A DNA stretch of 64,000 nucleotides from Trichopria drosophilae (lineage: Eukaryota > Arthropoda > Insecta > Hymenoptera > Diapriidae): positions 90,393,501 to 90,457,500 of the forward strand of contig CM059586.1 in NCBI GenBank assembly GCA_030407085.1, written 5' to 3'. Below the pieces are notes generated by a model that had not been told where the DNA came from, searched no databases, and saw nothing but the letters and a program-made list of their open reading frames with translations. Position numbers and translations under genes: made by a program. Below, in pieces: positions 12,379-25,400 of the stretch (the first letter of the stretch is position 1; each line of letters opens with the position of its first letter).

Positions 12379-13430
12379 CTACAGTAGAATCGCCATATAA
12401 GAACCACCGTCATAAGAACCTATCGATATAAGAACCCGTTTTCTATCGTTATAGTGACTATGAACGTTCTATATGTACCCCTTCCACACACCTTTCGCTG
12501 AAATGTACAACCATAAATTAACGGAGAGACCTTTTCCCTATTGGGTTCATTCCCTCCGATACAAGGTAAAACACAAATTGCCGTACGTTATATACGGACA
12601 ATTTACTGTCCACAATTTGCAATCGGACAATTTACCGTCCACAATTTGCCATTGGACAATTTACCGCCCACAATTTTCTACCGGACAGTTTACCGCCTAC
12701 AGTTTACCTCCGCAAGGTCTACAGTCGAACTCTTGATGTTTCCCAATATCGTTTACTGTGAGGAGTTTAATATTCCAGACGTGCTAGTAGTGGTACCTTT
12801 TGTGGTAAAAAACGGGCGATGGCTACCGTTCGTCGATTAACATGACTGCCGCCTTAGTTTTTGGGAAGCAGTTATCCTAAATACAGGCAGCTGATGTTCC
12901 ATTAGAAGGGGACAGCAGCAATACTATGTACATATGGACTATGGAGTGTTGGCATAATAGCCACCTTTTATTTTAGAACAGCAGCCGCTTTAACAGTTGT
13001 GCGGTGGTTGTCTTGGGGCATAACACCTCTGCTCCGCTATACCCAATACAGCTGACGTCTTAATCTTCAATAAGTTTTGGATACCTCTGGATCTGCCTGA
13101 AACTTTTATTATCTCTCTCGATCTTATTAGTACCTAGAGATACACATCCCTCTACTTCGCGTTCGATAATCATTAACATCTATTAATTGGTGGTTATGAT
13201 AATATAAAAAAGGATAGCCCCCATCACGCAAGCACCCCTTTGGGCATACTCATTGTCTCCAGACCTTATAATTGACTATTAACCAGATTCCTAAGGGGCT
13301 ATCAGGCCGTATATTGTGGGCAGCAAATTTTCTGGCGATAAATTGTGGATGGTAAACTGTGGACGATAACTTATAGGAACCAAATTATAAGTGGAAAATT
13401 GTGGGCGGTAGATTGTTCGCAAATCGGCGT
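12379..13430. mobile_element. Foldback-like structure with 29 bp tandem repeats in its arms
   Basis: Four exact-period 29 bp units (GGACAATTTACCGTCCACAA type) occupy 12595-12710. Inverted, more diverged copies (AAATTGTGGATGGTAAACTG type) lie at about 13310-13425. A run of ATAAGAACC motifs starts near 12390, just after CAGTAGAATCGCC, which looks like a pogo/Tigger end; its partner at the right was not found. The frames at 12473-12736 and 12541-12840 are translations of the repeat. Confidence 0.6.
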
Positions 13431-13454
13431 CATACGTAAATGGTTTGAATGGAA

Positions 13455-13910
13455 TCCCTGCGAAAAATGATAGGTAGGATTCTCATGAAAATCATATGAG
13501 AAATGTTCCCATTAGAAATTGAAACAGGATTATAAGATTGACATGAGAATCTAGTGAGATCGACATGAGAATGCCATGAGAAGTGTCCACAAAAATTGTA
13601 GTTGCGATTCTGATGAGAATGAGAAAGATTCTGATGAGAATCGCATGAGAATCTTTTGAGAAGCTCGCGAGAAGGACGTGGTATTGTAGAATCGGTTACG
13701 AAAAATGGTAGGTAGGGTTCTCATGAGTATCATATGACAATCTAGTAAGACTTTCGTGAGTAGAACGAGAAATTTTAGAATCGGCTACGAAAAATTGTAG
13801 GTAGGTAGGGATCTGATAAGAATCGCATGAGAATCTATTAAAACACTCGTCGGAAAGGCATCGAAATTTTGTGAGATTCTAGAATCGGATGAGAAAAATT
13901 GATCGGTTTT
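13455..13910. repeat. Degenerate direct repeats (about 100 bp; CATGAGAATC motif)
   Basis: Blocks with CGAAAAATGGTAGGTAGG followed by TCTCATGAGAATC-like runs recur near 13465, 13695, 13785 and 13875. The array also contains a shorter GATGAGAATCGCATGAGAAT sub-repeat. It abuts the foldback structure to its left. Confidence 0.65.
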
Positions 13911-14059
13911 TAATAAGAATTACTACTTTGTGAATATAATTAACTATATGTAAAGGTGATCTGAAGATTAATTTAATAACAAATACAACATCGAATTTCA
14001 TTTATAGAGACTAAGTATTTATTTTAATTGCTTGGAAAATCTTAGATTATATAAGTCAA

Positions 14060-17000
14060 TTCGTTTGTTTATATATGAATGTTTTCATTAACTGAACATT
14101 TATCCAGTCGGAATTACAAATATGCTATGCAGAGTAACTAGAAATAACAGAAAATCCTAGGATTAGATTTAAAAGTGATCGTTTACGATGTATATATCAG
14201 GGAAAAGAAAGAACTACATATCTGACATTTTAACGACTAATTATGCCTGGAAAGGATACACAAAGACGTCTTCGGTTCTCATTTTTAAATTCACCCAGCA
14301 GCACCATGTAGTCATTCCTACTCCACAAGTCTTGAAGAGCACTTATTGTTGTATTGATCAACTTCGGCGTCGCTCCTCAGTTTCGATTGCACATAATAAA
14401 TAAACTTTATTATAAAAATAATTAAATCTCACAAATCAGGAATCTTACATTTTTTATCAGTACTTTATTGCAATCATTATAATATTGTTATTGGTGCATA
14501 TGTACATAATGGAACTGGTACAAAATGCCACAAATTTGTTCTTCCAATTGTGCTTTTATTGAGTAGAATGTTTCAAGAGGTTGAGTACGGAATAAGATGT
14601 TTTCATAACCTGCAAACGAATAAAAGGAAATTAATATCATGGTATTGTATTATATTTATTTATAGATGGACCTACTGCCTCTTTCACAGTGAAGTAAATA
14701 TTTACATTAATGAGTGATGCGAAGTTTATGCTGTTTCATAAATTATGACGTTTTGAGATGTCCCTTTCGCCAATACTAGTTCGGTATACATCATTTCCGT
14801 ATATTGTATGGAATAAAATAATATAATGATATTCAATTTAGGATGCATACTTATCAGCTGTCTTGGGTATTGGAGGGGTTGAGCGACACCGACCACCATA
14901 AGTATTTTTACAAAATGCGGGGAATATTGGGGAGCAAAATAACGTATTTTCTCCCGTGGGAGCAAAATAAAAATAAACGACGAGTGCGATTCGCATGCAT
15001 ATTTGGCTCCCTCACTGAGAGAAAAAAGACGCCGAGTTTTCGTCGCATTGATCAACCAAAACAGCTAATCACGTGTAACGCCGAAACGACCGGCCAGTGC
15101 AACTTGATTGGCGTTACTTATTACATTATTCCCGCGGAATGATTGTGCTGCTAAAGTAACGGTTATATGTTAACGACGGAACGGCGGGAGCGCATGTCGC
15201 ATCAAAGAGGTTATGTATTGTGGATGCAAACTGTCACTGAGTGCACAAAATCAACGAATATAGACGCGTACATAGAAGAACAGAGCGGATAGGGCAGACG
15301 AGACGCATTTTGGGGTACCAGATTACATATTAGGCAGGCATAAGTCTGTCTCCCTCACTCTCATATGGGGAACCTCTCAAAGTGCGCATAGCCACTAAAC
15401 ACCGCTCGGGCCTTCTAGTAGCGTCTATATTCATTGACAAAATTCATGTTCGTACTCGCATTGACTAACTTTTTTCTTATACTTCTTTTGGATATATGTT
15501 AAAACTGTCTTTTTATGGTTACCTTACACTGTAAAAAATTTCGATGTATTTTTACTACGTATCACGTTAGAAATAAATCGATTCACGTGTAACGTAGTAA
15601 AAAAAATTCGGCATGTAAAATTACACTAGCTGTCAGGTAAGTAAACAACTGACATACACAATGACATGCCAAACTGAAAAGAACAGATTGCTTGTAAATG
15701 TACAAGTGGCATGTATAAAATACCTATTCGCGGTATAAATAGTTAATAAACAGCAGGCATGTATAAATACAAGGGACACGAGTCTAGCTGAAACACAAAT
15801 ATGGCGCTTGTAAAAGTACGAATGGCATGTAAAATTACCGTTCGAGGGGTTTGAGGGTAGAAGTATCTAGGTATCACGTGATTCATTTATAATCGAAATG
15901 TAATTATACATGTGTTAATTTGATTTTTTTGTCACTATGTGCACTAGTGCAGAAATAGTACACACGCTTTGTCGCTTTCTTACACCGATTGTGGTTTGTT
16001 TTGCATTCTCTTGAGGGGCATGCAAGGTTAGAAGGTTGAAAAAATGATTCGGGTATTAGAAATTCGTTTATAAATGAAGAAATTTTGGAAATTGTTATGG
16101 AATTGTGATGTCGAAAGATCATATGTAACCCATATATCCACAAATTATTCTGTAATGATTAATAAAATATAATAATCAAGAAACTATTACGTATGCTGAA
16201 CTAATCCTTTGTCTAGTTGTGTTAACAAAGGGCCTATTAGAAATAATGGATAAAAAATTGAAAAACTTCCCTTTTTTCATGAATTTTTTGGGAAATGATG
16301 AAGTTTTATGTATCTATATCTACATAAAATGTCTCGTGTGTACTAAAGATGCGCTGTCGATATAACCTTATTTCACTTTACAGGCTACGCGCGCTCGAAA
16401 CGGCGCATACGCTTTGGACTTGCGAACTTCAGTAGCAGCATGTTCGCCAACGTTACCGATTGGCTGCGTTTTTACAGTCATATAGCAATCTTACACGTCT
16501 TTTTAGATTAATATTGCATACAGATGGTACACTTACTAGTCTTCTGTAAATCTGCCTACGTCTCTTACATTTACATTGACATGTACATTTACTAGCACAT
16601 AGTAAATATACTTCGTTACACGTGAATCGATTTATTTCCAATATCTTACACAGTAAGTTTACTGTTCGACTCTAAATGCGCAAAGTTTATGCTATAATGG
16701 ATCGATGAGCGTAGTATATATACACGCCACGAAAAGAACATTTACAGAGCGACAGTAATTTTACAACTGCATCGTAGTGATTTGGTCTGCCAAAATACTG
16801 CTCAACAGTAATTTTATAGACAAGTTTTTTTACAGCGTAGTTAAGTTAAAATGTGAGGTTATGACAATGACATTTCGACAGCACCGCGCCTCATGCAGCG
16901 TCTCTATATAAAAATTATTTTCCGTGTACGATTGTACACAAATCTAATAAGCTTATACACTTTATTTATATTATTAAAACGGACTAACAACCAAAATCAG

Positions 17001-17630
17001 ATAGTTGGGAGAACCGAATGTTTTTTTTTCAGTGTATATAATAAATTCTTATAACATTTTTCGTTTTAAAAATGAACATTGTCCAACATTTTTTATATTT
17101 AAACATTTGAATTGCGATAAGTTCTTAAATTTAAATAAGATTTTGAATGCTTCTTTTATTTTTTTCATAACCTATGCGTTTTAATGTATAAATTCATAGA
17201 CGTTGATTACTTTAATGCTAACATATCGATGAACAGAATTGTGTGGCCGTTTTAGATGTCACAAATCAGCAAATAGTTCTCTACGGCAGTGACGGCGAAA
17301 TAGCGTAACATTTGTGCAGCCAAAACTACTGGCGAGCCATACACCATTGCGACGTATCGCCTATTTATCCGAGTGTGCCGTTAGATCGACGTTACTTTCC
17401 GGATAAAGTGGCGTCTTTTTTCTTTCAGTGCTAGTGGCACATTATTTTGAATGTTATAAAAACAATTAGAATTTTTGAAAATTTGTTAGATCTTCTCTGA
17501 AAGTCCTTTTATGCAAGGACAACTAATTGTTTTTATATATTGTGAATCATTATTATTAACTGCACTATTATGACCTGTATTATTGAGAACTTATAACTGT
17601 TTTTTAAACAATAATATAGTAGCAAGCATT
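14060..17630. repeat. Dispersed repeat R, copy 1 (interrupted)
   Basis: About 14060-15270 and 17440-17630 match about 33590-35520 in the same orientation, for example GCCACAAATTTGTTCTTCCA at both and GGACAACTAATTGTTTTT at both right ends. The match is interrupted by non-shared DNA, which includes the foldback at 15527-16837. At about 14190 it lacks the mariner-like MITE present in the other two copies. No coding content is recognised. Confidence 0.65.
15527..16837. mobile_element. 1.3 kb inverted-repeat element with CACTGTAAAAAA ends
   Basis: The outer ends read CACTGTAAAAAATTT and TTTTTTACAGCG. An inner block, AAATAAATCGATTCACGTGT (from about 15571), returns inverted at about 16613-16639. 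The arms carry repeated GGCATGTAAAATTAC-like motifs. No target duplication could be settled and no transposase is seen. Confidence 0.55.
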
Positions 17631-18440
17631 GCTGATGATTTTAGTAGGTACAGATCGGGATGAAACGACAAAGGTTGGAGTTCTCTCATTTTTTTCAGTG
17701 AGGGGAGTCTACTTTGTTCGTCAAATGATAAAAAATAACCTTTTTAATTAAATTAAAAAAACACGAAATTCCCATCTTGATCGAGACATATCTCTCTTCG
17801 GTAATGCACGCGAGTCTGCCGAGAAAGAAACTACGGATTTGTCGGTGGGGCATAAGTCGAATTGTTTAATCTAATATTATATATTTATAATTGAATGTTT
17901 TGGTATTCTTAATTTATGTTTTGGAATTTATAAATTGCATTTGTAGGAAAATTGTACATTCTTTTTATTGCTGAGTTTCACAAAGTTTAAATTTATATCT
18001 TCCGGTTAACATTCCCATCGGCTAGAAAACGACTGGTAGCACCTTTTACTACTATACGTATAGCACCACTAAGAATACAAGTTCATTCTTCTTTGTTAGT
18101 TCAAAATCAGTTATTGCTCTCACAGCATTACCATATTGCTAATTTGACCAAATGAGGTTCACAATACTGGTTTTGCTGGGAGAGCTATACTATGTCGGTA
18201 TAAGTCTCTGAACAACAAATTGCTCCGAGAACCAAAATATTGCCTTATCCTCGAAATTTTTATTTTCAGTGCAGGCTTCAGCAGCAGCCACTGGTACCTT
18301 TTCGAAGAAAAATTCTTCGTCAATATTTTCTTCACTTATTATTATCAATAATGTCGCTATTATCGTTTTGGTATCATTATTTACATCATCTGCTGTGTTT
18401 CAATGCAACAACTGAAAAACTTTACTAGAACCTGCATTTA
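17631..18440. other. No recognisable gene
   Basis: The sequence is non-coding and AT-rich. One short plus frame at 18240-18428 has no recognisable domain and lies partly antisense to the transposase remnant. Confidence 0.35.
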
Positions 18441-19625
18441 AATTTATCATCAAGAAGCCATTTATGCAGTTTTTCTGATGTCAGATTAGGCAAAATGCTT
18501 CTAGAATAATGTACAAACTGTCAAATATATTAAATTCAAGTTCTAGTGGCTGTCCTTTTAAAATATTATCCCACGCGTTCTGTAGAGTGTCACACCGTAT
18601 TCAATTCCATGCTGAATAAAGTTCAGACATACAGCCTAACAAATCCCACTTTTTTACAAATTGCTCTGCATTTGGAGGTATGTCTTTTGCAATAAGCATG
18701 AGATCCGTGCAAAATTTACTTCTATACAACCTTATTAGAGACACCATGATGCCTTGAGACATAGGCTGAATCAAGGCAGTTATATTAGGAGGCAAGTAAA
18801 ACATTTGAATATTTAGATGGATTGAATTTAGCTCCTCTGCGGCTGGATGTGACGTAGCGTTGTTACAAATTAAAAGGACTTTTCGTTCTTTTCCTATTTT
18901 TTTTTGTATTGCAGCCACAAACCGATGTTTAGAAAATTTATAAAAACCCCCTTATCCAGCCATGCATTTACTTGATGTGTATATGCAACTGGTAGAGTTT
19001 CTGTGTTATTAAAATATCTGGGCTTTTGTTTGCCATTAGTGGTATATGATGAGACCCCAAGGCATTTGTACGGACCATTACGGTAATGCGATCCTTTTTT
19101 ACTTTAAATCTAGGGGTTGAAATTTTATTTCTGGATACATAAGAGTTCTACGAGGCTAGCATGTAAGCATCAAAAAAGCCAGTTTCGTCTATCTCAATGT
19201 ACCCTCGAAATCGCGAAACTAATTCGTCACTGGCTTTGACATTACTTAATAACTTCTCTCCTTGGACTGATACCTCTCTTATCCCATGCCGCTGCTATAA
19301 CTGCAGAGCCAACCATTGATAGCCTTAAAATTTAAAGGTTCATTCACAAAGGCATGGAAACGCATTTCTTCATTTCTGATCATCACTCCTGACATTGCTA
19401 CACCACAGTTCATATGCTGAGTGAACCATGTGAACAACGCTTTGTCAAATCCGGAGTCGAGGATTACTGAACAGCTTTTTCTCGCATTACTTCCTTGTTA
19501 TTCTTTGAGAGCTGTCTTCGGTTTCAAAATGTTCTCCTTATTTGAAGTAACTCGACTGATAACCTAATATGAAACACCCAGTTCAAACGCCATTTTATTA
19601 CGATCTTGCATTTTTATTTTAAATA
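18440..19625 (-). pseudogene. Dead pogo-superfamily (Tigger/Jerky-like) transposase
   Basis: Reading from 19625 down: an N-terminal piece (MAFELGVSY) like the psq-type HTH; then a CENP-B-type second DNA-binding domain (FDKALFTWFTQHMNCGVAMS, then FKAINGWL); then an open 105-codon part, 18918-18601, with the DDE core KVLLICNNATSHP, LPPNITALIQPMSQG and LYRSKF; then a tail with LQNAWDNILKG. Many stops and frame changes break it. Two catalytic positions are lost: the family's DNA-x-x-HP aspartate is N, and QPMDQG reads QPMSQG. No terminal inverted repeats were identified. Confidence 0.85.
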
Positions 19626-19639
19626 AAAATATATAGTTT

Positions 19640-21360
19640 GAAAATATTTTACTCTTTTTTGGAGAATCATTGGAAACATTCATTGCTCTGGATTTTTTTA
19701 TAAGAATTCACTATGCATGAACATGTATTTTTCGATAAACGGGATCAAATCCTGAAGGATACGTACTATATAATGTAACGTTAAGTTAAACCACGTGCGA
19801 ACATAGATAAGCAAGTGTGTGGGTGTGTACCATAAATAGCAATGCGCATGCACGTTTCCAAACTTGATTTGCTTGGGCTGTTGGAGACGGGACTGAAATC
19901 TTGACGCTTCTTTTGGCGATATCTCAGTCGGACTGAAACCGTCCTATTGCGATGTCACAATTTCTACTGTATTCATTTGTGATACACGTAGTTGTTTTCC
20001 AAGAGACCCACCGAAAAATATGGAGGGTATCATAGAAAGAAGGAAGGATCTCAAGTAAACAAACAATATAGCATTGTACAAAAATATTATGAACCGGCTC
20101 TATGCTATATATACTCGAAATTTTTTAGACAAAAATTATAACACCATAGTAATCTCCTACGGTAAAGCCTGACGTGTTTTCCGATGGAGGTGACCCATTG
20201 TATAAACACACGATAGTTCGTTCCGTGTATCTTGTTGAACTTCTTCATTAATCTGTTTTTCACGTTTATGAAAGCTTTTTCAAACTTTTGATTCTCGTAA
20301 TGGGTATATTTTTCATAAATATTTTGGGGCAATTGAGAAATGATGACGAAAAATGGTTAAATTCAGTTGGGTTTATGAAAAACAGCACTCGAGATATAGA
20401 AAGTAAAGAAGGTTTTAAATTAACTCAGAAGATCTCTGTTCTCCGGTGTAAGACGGACTGAAATCGTACCCATCACGCTCGCCGCAGTACATGTTCACCA
20501 ATGATAGTACATACGCGATGTGAGCGATGTTATTATCATTATATAAATGGCGGTGGGGGGTGCGAATTCTCTACATCTGACAATAAAAGTTCATTGATTC
20601 AGATGTTTGAACAGTCAAACGTGACCACTGTTGTAATAGTTACCACCAATTTATTACATTTGATTGATCTTTCAGAGTTGTTACATTTTATACTAACGTT
20701 AAATTTGAAATTAAATCGATACATTTATTTCGATATTGCGTAAGCAACGATGCAAGCTTATACTAATTTTAGTTCAGATTCGTTTCAAAGTGAGCGCTGA
20801 TCCTTAACTATACACCCGGAATTAAAATGTGGCATTTAGGAAATGCTCAACTTTTAATTTTGAGCTTGATGTTATTGCCCTCATTTACAACCCAGAAATA
20901 GTAAATAACAGTCAAGAACAGAGAAGAAATAAGGTGCTTCTATATATTGAAGGATAGAGCAATTAGTAGATAATATTATAAAAATAAGAAGTATTTTATA
21001 GTTCAAGATCCCGCTTATTAACAGAATACAGGCGGTGATCCAGGACTCCTTATTTAAGTTCCAAGAAAGGATATTATCTAAGATCATTTCCGGGTTTGAT
21101 CCACCTTTTTGAAGTGAGAAATGAGAGTTGATATTGATGTGCATAAGACCTTTTGTGTTGTTGTGCTTAAGAACAGCGACATAATTTAACGATACTGCAG
21201 AAAACGAAAATTGAATGTATTGTAACCGGGCAAATGGTAATTAAGTGCTTGCGAGAACTTCCAACTGCGACATTTTGTTGATTAACATTAACATCAGCAT
21301 CTGACTCTGCAATTAGGCAGCAGTTGGATATATTTTGGCAAGTAGAAGACTATTTTCATC
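19640..21360. other. No recognisable gene
   Basis: Short frames (20105-20332 minus, 20501-20743 plus, 20881-21144 minus) have no recognisable domain. I see no RNA gene or clear repeat. Confidence 0.35.
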
Positions 21361-22470
21361 CTACATAACGATTGCAAGAAGAATCAGATTATTTTTAAAA
21401 TCTACTAATGACACGTTGATAACTGTATTTTAGCATCACTTCCACTGAAGTTGGTTCTATCCAACGTGGGAACGAATCGTGTCTAATACATTGGAGAGAG
21501 CCTCTAGTGGATGCATATATGTTCAATCCACCAATAATCAAGAAACATATTTTCAGAAGAACTATGTGCATTAAAAGCAAGACAACCAATTAAATCCTCA
21601 AGCAAGCTAATTCAATTCAATCCATTTCATTATGTTCAACTTATTAGAGTGGGTGGTCGATTAAATAATACTTCAATTTTGTATGTATTGAAATTTCCAA
21701 TAGTTTTACTATATATGTATATGCAGGACCAAAAATGTTGCCTGCTATCGTTCGAGCAAAATTCTATCCAATACATGAGAGGGAAACTGCTAGACGCGTG
21801 CTTAACAGGTGCATTGTTTGTTTTAGAGCATGCCCAAGATCTTTAACCTAATTAATGGGCAATTTGCCGGTTGACCGTCTTATTGTAAATCGTCCGTTCG
21901 TTTTTCAACAAAGGCAGTATACTTAGAACTAGCCAGTGCGTTGGATGCGGTATTGTGTTTTTGGGAGCATATCATTGGGCGTCGAGGAAAATGTCAATGT
22001 ATTTGTTTCAACAATAGTAATTTTATCGGAGCCAACCGTGAACTTAGGGAAATTTTAAATTAGCATAAAACTAAATTACATTTGGTAGCTGTTCAAATTA
22101 ATCAACAAATATTGGGTTAAAAGGGAAATTCATTCCAGCACATAAAGTGGAAGTTGTAAAACCTGCTAAGTATCAGATAAAGCAATTCAAGGTAATTTTT
22201 TGCTTTCAATTGAGGAACTTTATACGACCCCCCCCCCTCCCCCAAATGATGTCTTATCTTAATTCATGGCCATTAGTTGCACTAACTCTTGGATCTTTTA
22301 TAAATGGTCAATAATTTGCAGAGCTACCTGAAGTTGATGTTTGCGAAATACCTGATAATCGAGGTACAGGGAGCCAGTTATTGTCGAAATTGAAACAGCA
22401 CTGTTAGACGTCAGTAAAATCATCATTCCTCAGCTGGTGGTCGTTAGTATTATTAAAGGATAACAAAGCT
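21360..22470 (+). pseudogene. BEL/Pao LTR retrotransposon remnant (integrase part), copy A
   Basis: The plus strand carries VGGRLNNTSILYV and KFPIVL (21643-21710), which match the RVGGRLxN...KHPIxLP start of the BEL/Pao integrase. It continues with a frame-shifted MGNLPVDRL and a TKAVYLELASALDA-like core. A later piece at about 22250-22340 matches the end of the domain (LNSWPLVAL, then ELPEVDV). Several frame changes and stops make it dead. The end of this piece is shared with 40020-40260, next to receptor B. Confidence 0.7.
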
Positions 22471-25400
22471 CCTCCCATGTAGAGGCAATTTGCTATGGTC
22501 TAGAATTATGCCTAGGAACAAGCGGCACTATAAGGGTTGTAAGATTAAAGAAGAAAGATGGAGAAACCACTTGGTGTGCATAAACAACTTGTCCACTTCC
22601 ACTATAGAATATAGCGAAAAAAATAATGTAATTTATGGATTTCTCTTTTAATGAATAGTTATAGTGAATAAGGTATTTGTTGAACGTAACCCTTCAATGT
22701 GGGCGGTATGTTACCTAATATATATTTTTCTTGTTACAAACCGTCTATATTGGGCAATTTAAGAGGAAGGGAGAATCGCGAGGTAAAATCCATTTCTTGG
22801 ATTTCGGCTGCCTCAAGAAAGCGACTGCGAAAATTCGTTAGCCCCAGCTCCATTTTTGCGTATGCCGTCGGTAAATAAGAATAATCAAAAGTAAGAAATA
22901 AATCATGAAATATCCGATTACAATACTAACATTAATAAAGCAGGAGATGTTCCACGTAAATATAGGTCCGCACGATATAACCATAGGTCTTGCCAAGCAT
23001 GTCATCATAATCAGGAACATTTTCCTTATGCCTACTCGCATCGACAACCAGTCTACGCTTGCAATCGTATCAGCTAGGCTGAGGCTCTTAAACAGATAAA
23101 ATACGATCAATGCTCCCGCTTCGATGAGTAATAGTTTTTAAAATGTAGAAACTTACATTGACAATGATTTCGTTGCCGACCCAAGAGTACATAAAAATTT
23201 GTGTAACTGATAAAAGCAAATATGTTACAGCTAAATAGAACTCCACACTAATGATATTGTGTGCAGCTAGCTTCAACACACTTGTACAAATTTCAAATGT
23301 AGCCATAAAAAACAGAAAAAACTGCATCCACCCAAACGTTGCATTGAGGGACTGAGTGTACCTGAAATTTTTAAGTCGTACACGATAATTAGGAAATATA
23401 TTGTCTATTTTAATACATTTCTTTTAATAATTTTAATACATACCTTAAAATACACTTGTGGTCTCTTATACAATTAGTGATCATTCGCTTTTCCATTTGC
23501 ATCACTTCACGCATTGTTTTCTCATTGTCAACTTTACTTTGCAAGGTTATTTGCAAATTTGCTATTCTATATTTAAGAATATCTAATTGAGTGTTAACGT
23601 TGATCATAAATGCAACTACCATACATGCATTGGCTGCATATGTCGGAATGAAGGCCGTAGTAGTTACCATTTGGAAGATATACGTGTACCAGAAATTTCT
23701 TGGTTTCTCCACATCAAGTATATTCCACATATTGATCGGTAATTGCATTATAGAACCTTCATCTACAATCCTTCTGATGAAAATTGAGGCGGCACATGAT
23801 ATCGCGACGCATAAAAATGTTATTGTCAGCAACCTATTCATTAAAAATACTATCGCTGTAATAATATATATGTATCAGAATTCAGTGATTATTTTTTGAA
23901 AACAATAGAAAATATGTGGCTTGTTATATGTGCTATGTAATCTGGCTTCCTAATAACAATAACAATAATACTCGAAATAGTTCACACAAACCTCGTTCTA
24001 TGTTTCGTTTTATGAAGAATAGCAACTTCAACTTTATCTTGTGTTCCACACCAACGTTCATCGATACATGATCGTATCAGATCATAAATCGCTTCGCGTT
24101 TATACGTGATTGCTAAAATTCGAAGAGTGGTATGTAGCCTAGCAAGAAATTGAGCACAATCGCCCGAGAGAGTCTGGGTTATATTCGTGGTAAAAAAGAC
24201 GTAGATAATTTCACCAAAACACATACTTATCATTAAGCAAAATACAAATGTCGTATAAACCTTATATGCCCACTTTTTGATACCAGTCCAATGACCCGGA
24301 CGCCAGTGACCAGTGAGCGTATACATAAAAAATACCGTTGGACAAACATAATTTTCCAATACGAGTTCTCTCCGATGTTTGTCATACATTACGTAAAATT
24401 TTAGTCAACTCCGCACCGAAATGAGTAAAATAGCTTCGGTCGAAGCGGTATTAGTGATTAGTACGTAAAAGTAAACCTCAAAACCATTTTTGAAATATAG
24501 TTCAGGTTCTTGAACCAGTCATAAACCAGAAAACGTTTGCAGTGTTTTAGGAACCAGTCATCTTCATTTTCTGAAAGATCGAAGTGCACTGCTGGAAGCA
24601 ACACTCTTATTCCTTAGTCGGCGAGGCGAAATAACGAAGTCCCTTTGATGAATTTTTAATTGCTAGGTAATCATAAAGCTTCGTTGCACCGGCGTAATTA
24701 TCTCTTGCGGCGTGCTTCCTTGTTAGGGCTTCCGGCATAGTTTTTTATTCCACGCATGTACGGATAAAAAGTGAATTCCACATTTTTTCAATGCAATTTA
24801 TTGCCCCACGATAAAAGTATTCAACTCAGATATCACATCTTTAGAGGTTTATTAAGCTTAGATTTATGATGAATCCAAGTTACCAGAATTGAATAGTGTC
24901 AGAACAGAAGCCAGAAAATTATATTTGTTATAGTGGTTAACATCACCAGGAACACCGAAATCCTAAAGGAATTCCGATATTTTGATTTCAAACTTGTTTT
25001 ATAATTGTCTAACCTTCCAGGTAAATATATCAACCAGTCTCGATAGAATTCATTTCGATTGGATATTGCGACGACCATATTTTTTCGGAAACTAGCTATA
25101 TTTCAGGTAATATTTGAAATACACATAAAAAGCATCAGAATTATTCTGCTAGTTTTAAACGTCACCCAATGCAGGTATAACATTTAACTATGTTTGATGA
25201 AGATATGGATTATATCATGATGTAAAAACATAAGGTGAAACGTTGCGCAATACGGTGAAACGTTCATCCGAATGATGAAGGGGTTGTATTGATTCAATGA
25301 AAAATGCCCAGAATTTGAAGCAAGTACCCATACCACCGACAAATGGCATTTCTGGGCATTTCTTATTAATCCACTAGCCTCCTATCAGCCAGACCCTAAC

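Noticed and set aside
12473..12840. Two overlapping plus-strand frames with repeated QFTVHNL
   Set aside because: They are translations of the 29 bp tandem array; the two frames read the same repeat.
22218..22240. C-run near the BEL/Pao tail as a possible regulatory element
   Set aside because: It is a simple homopolymer stretch, with no counterpart in copy B.
22905..23899. Plus-strand frames of 64-102 codons across the receptor A exons
   Set aside because: They are antisense shadows of the receptor exons, which have consistent splice sites and family motifs on the minus strand.
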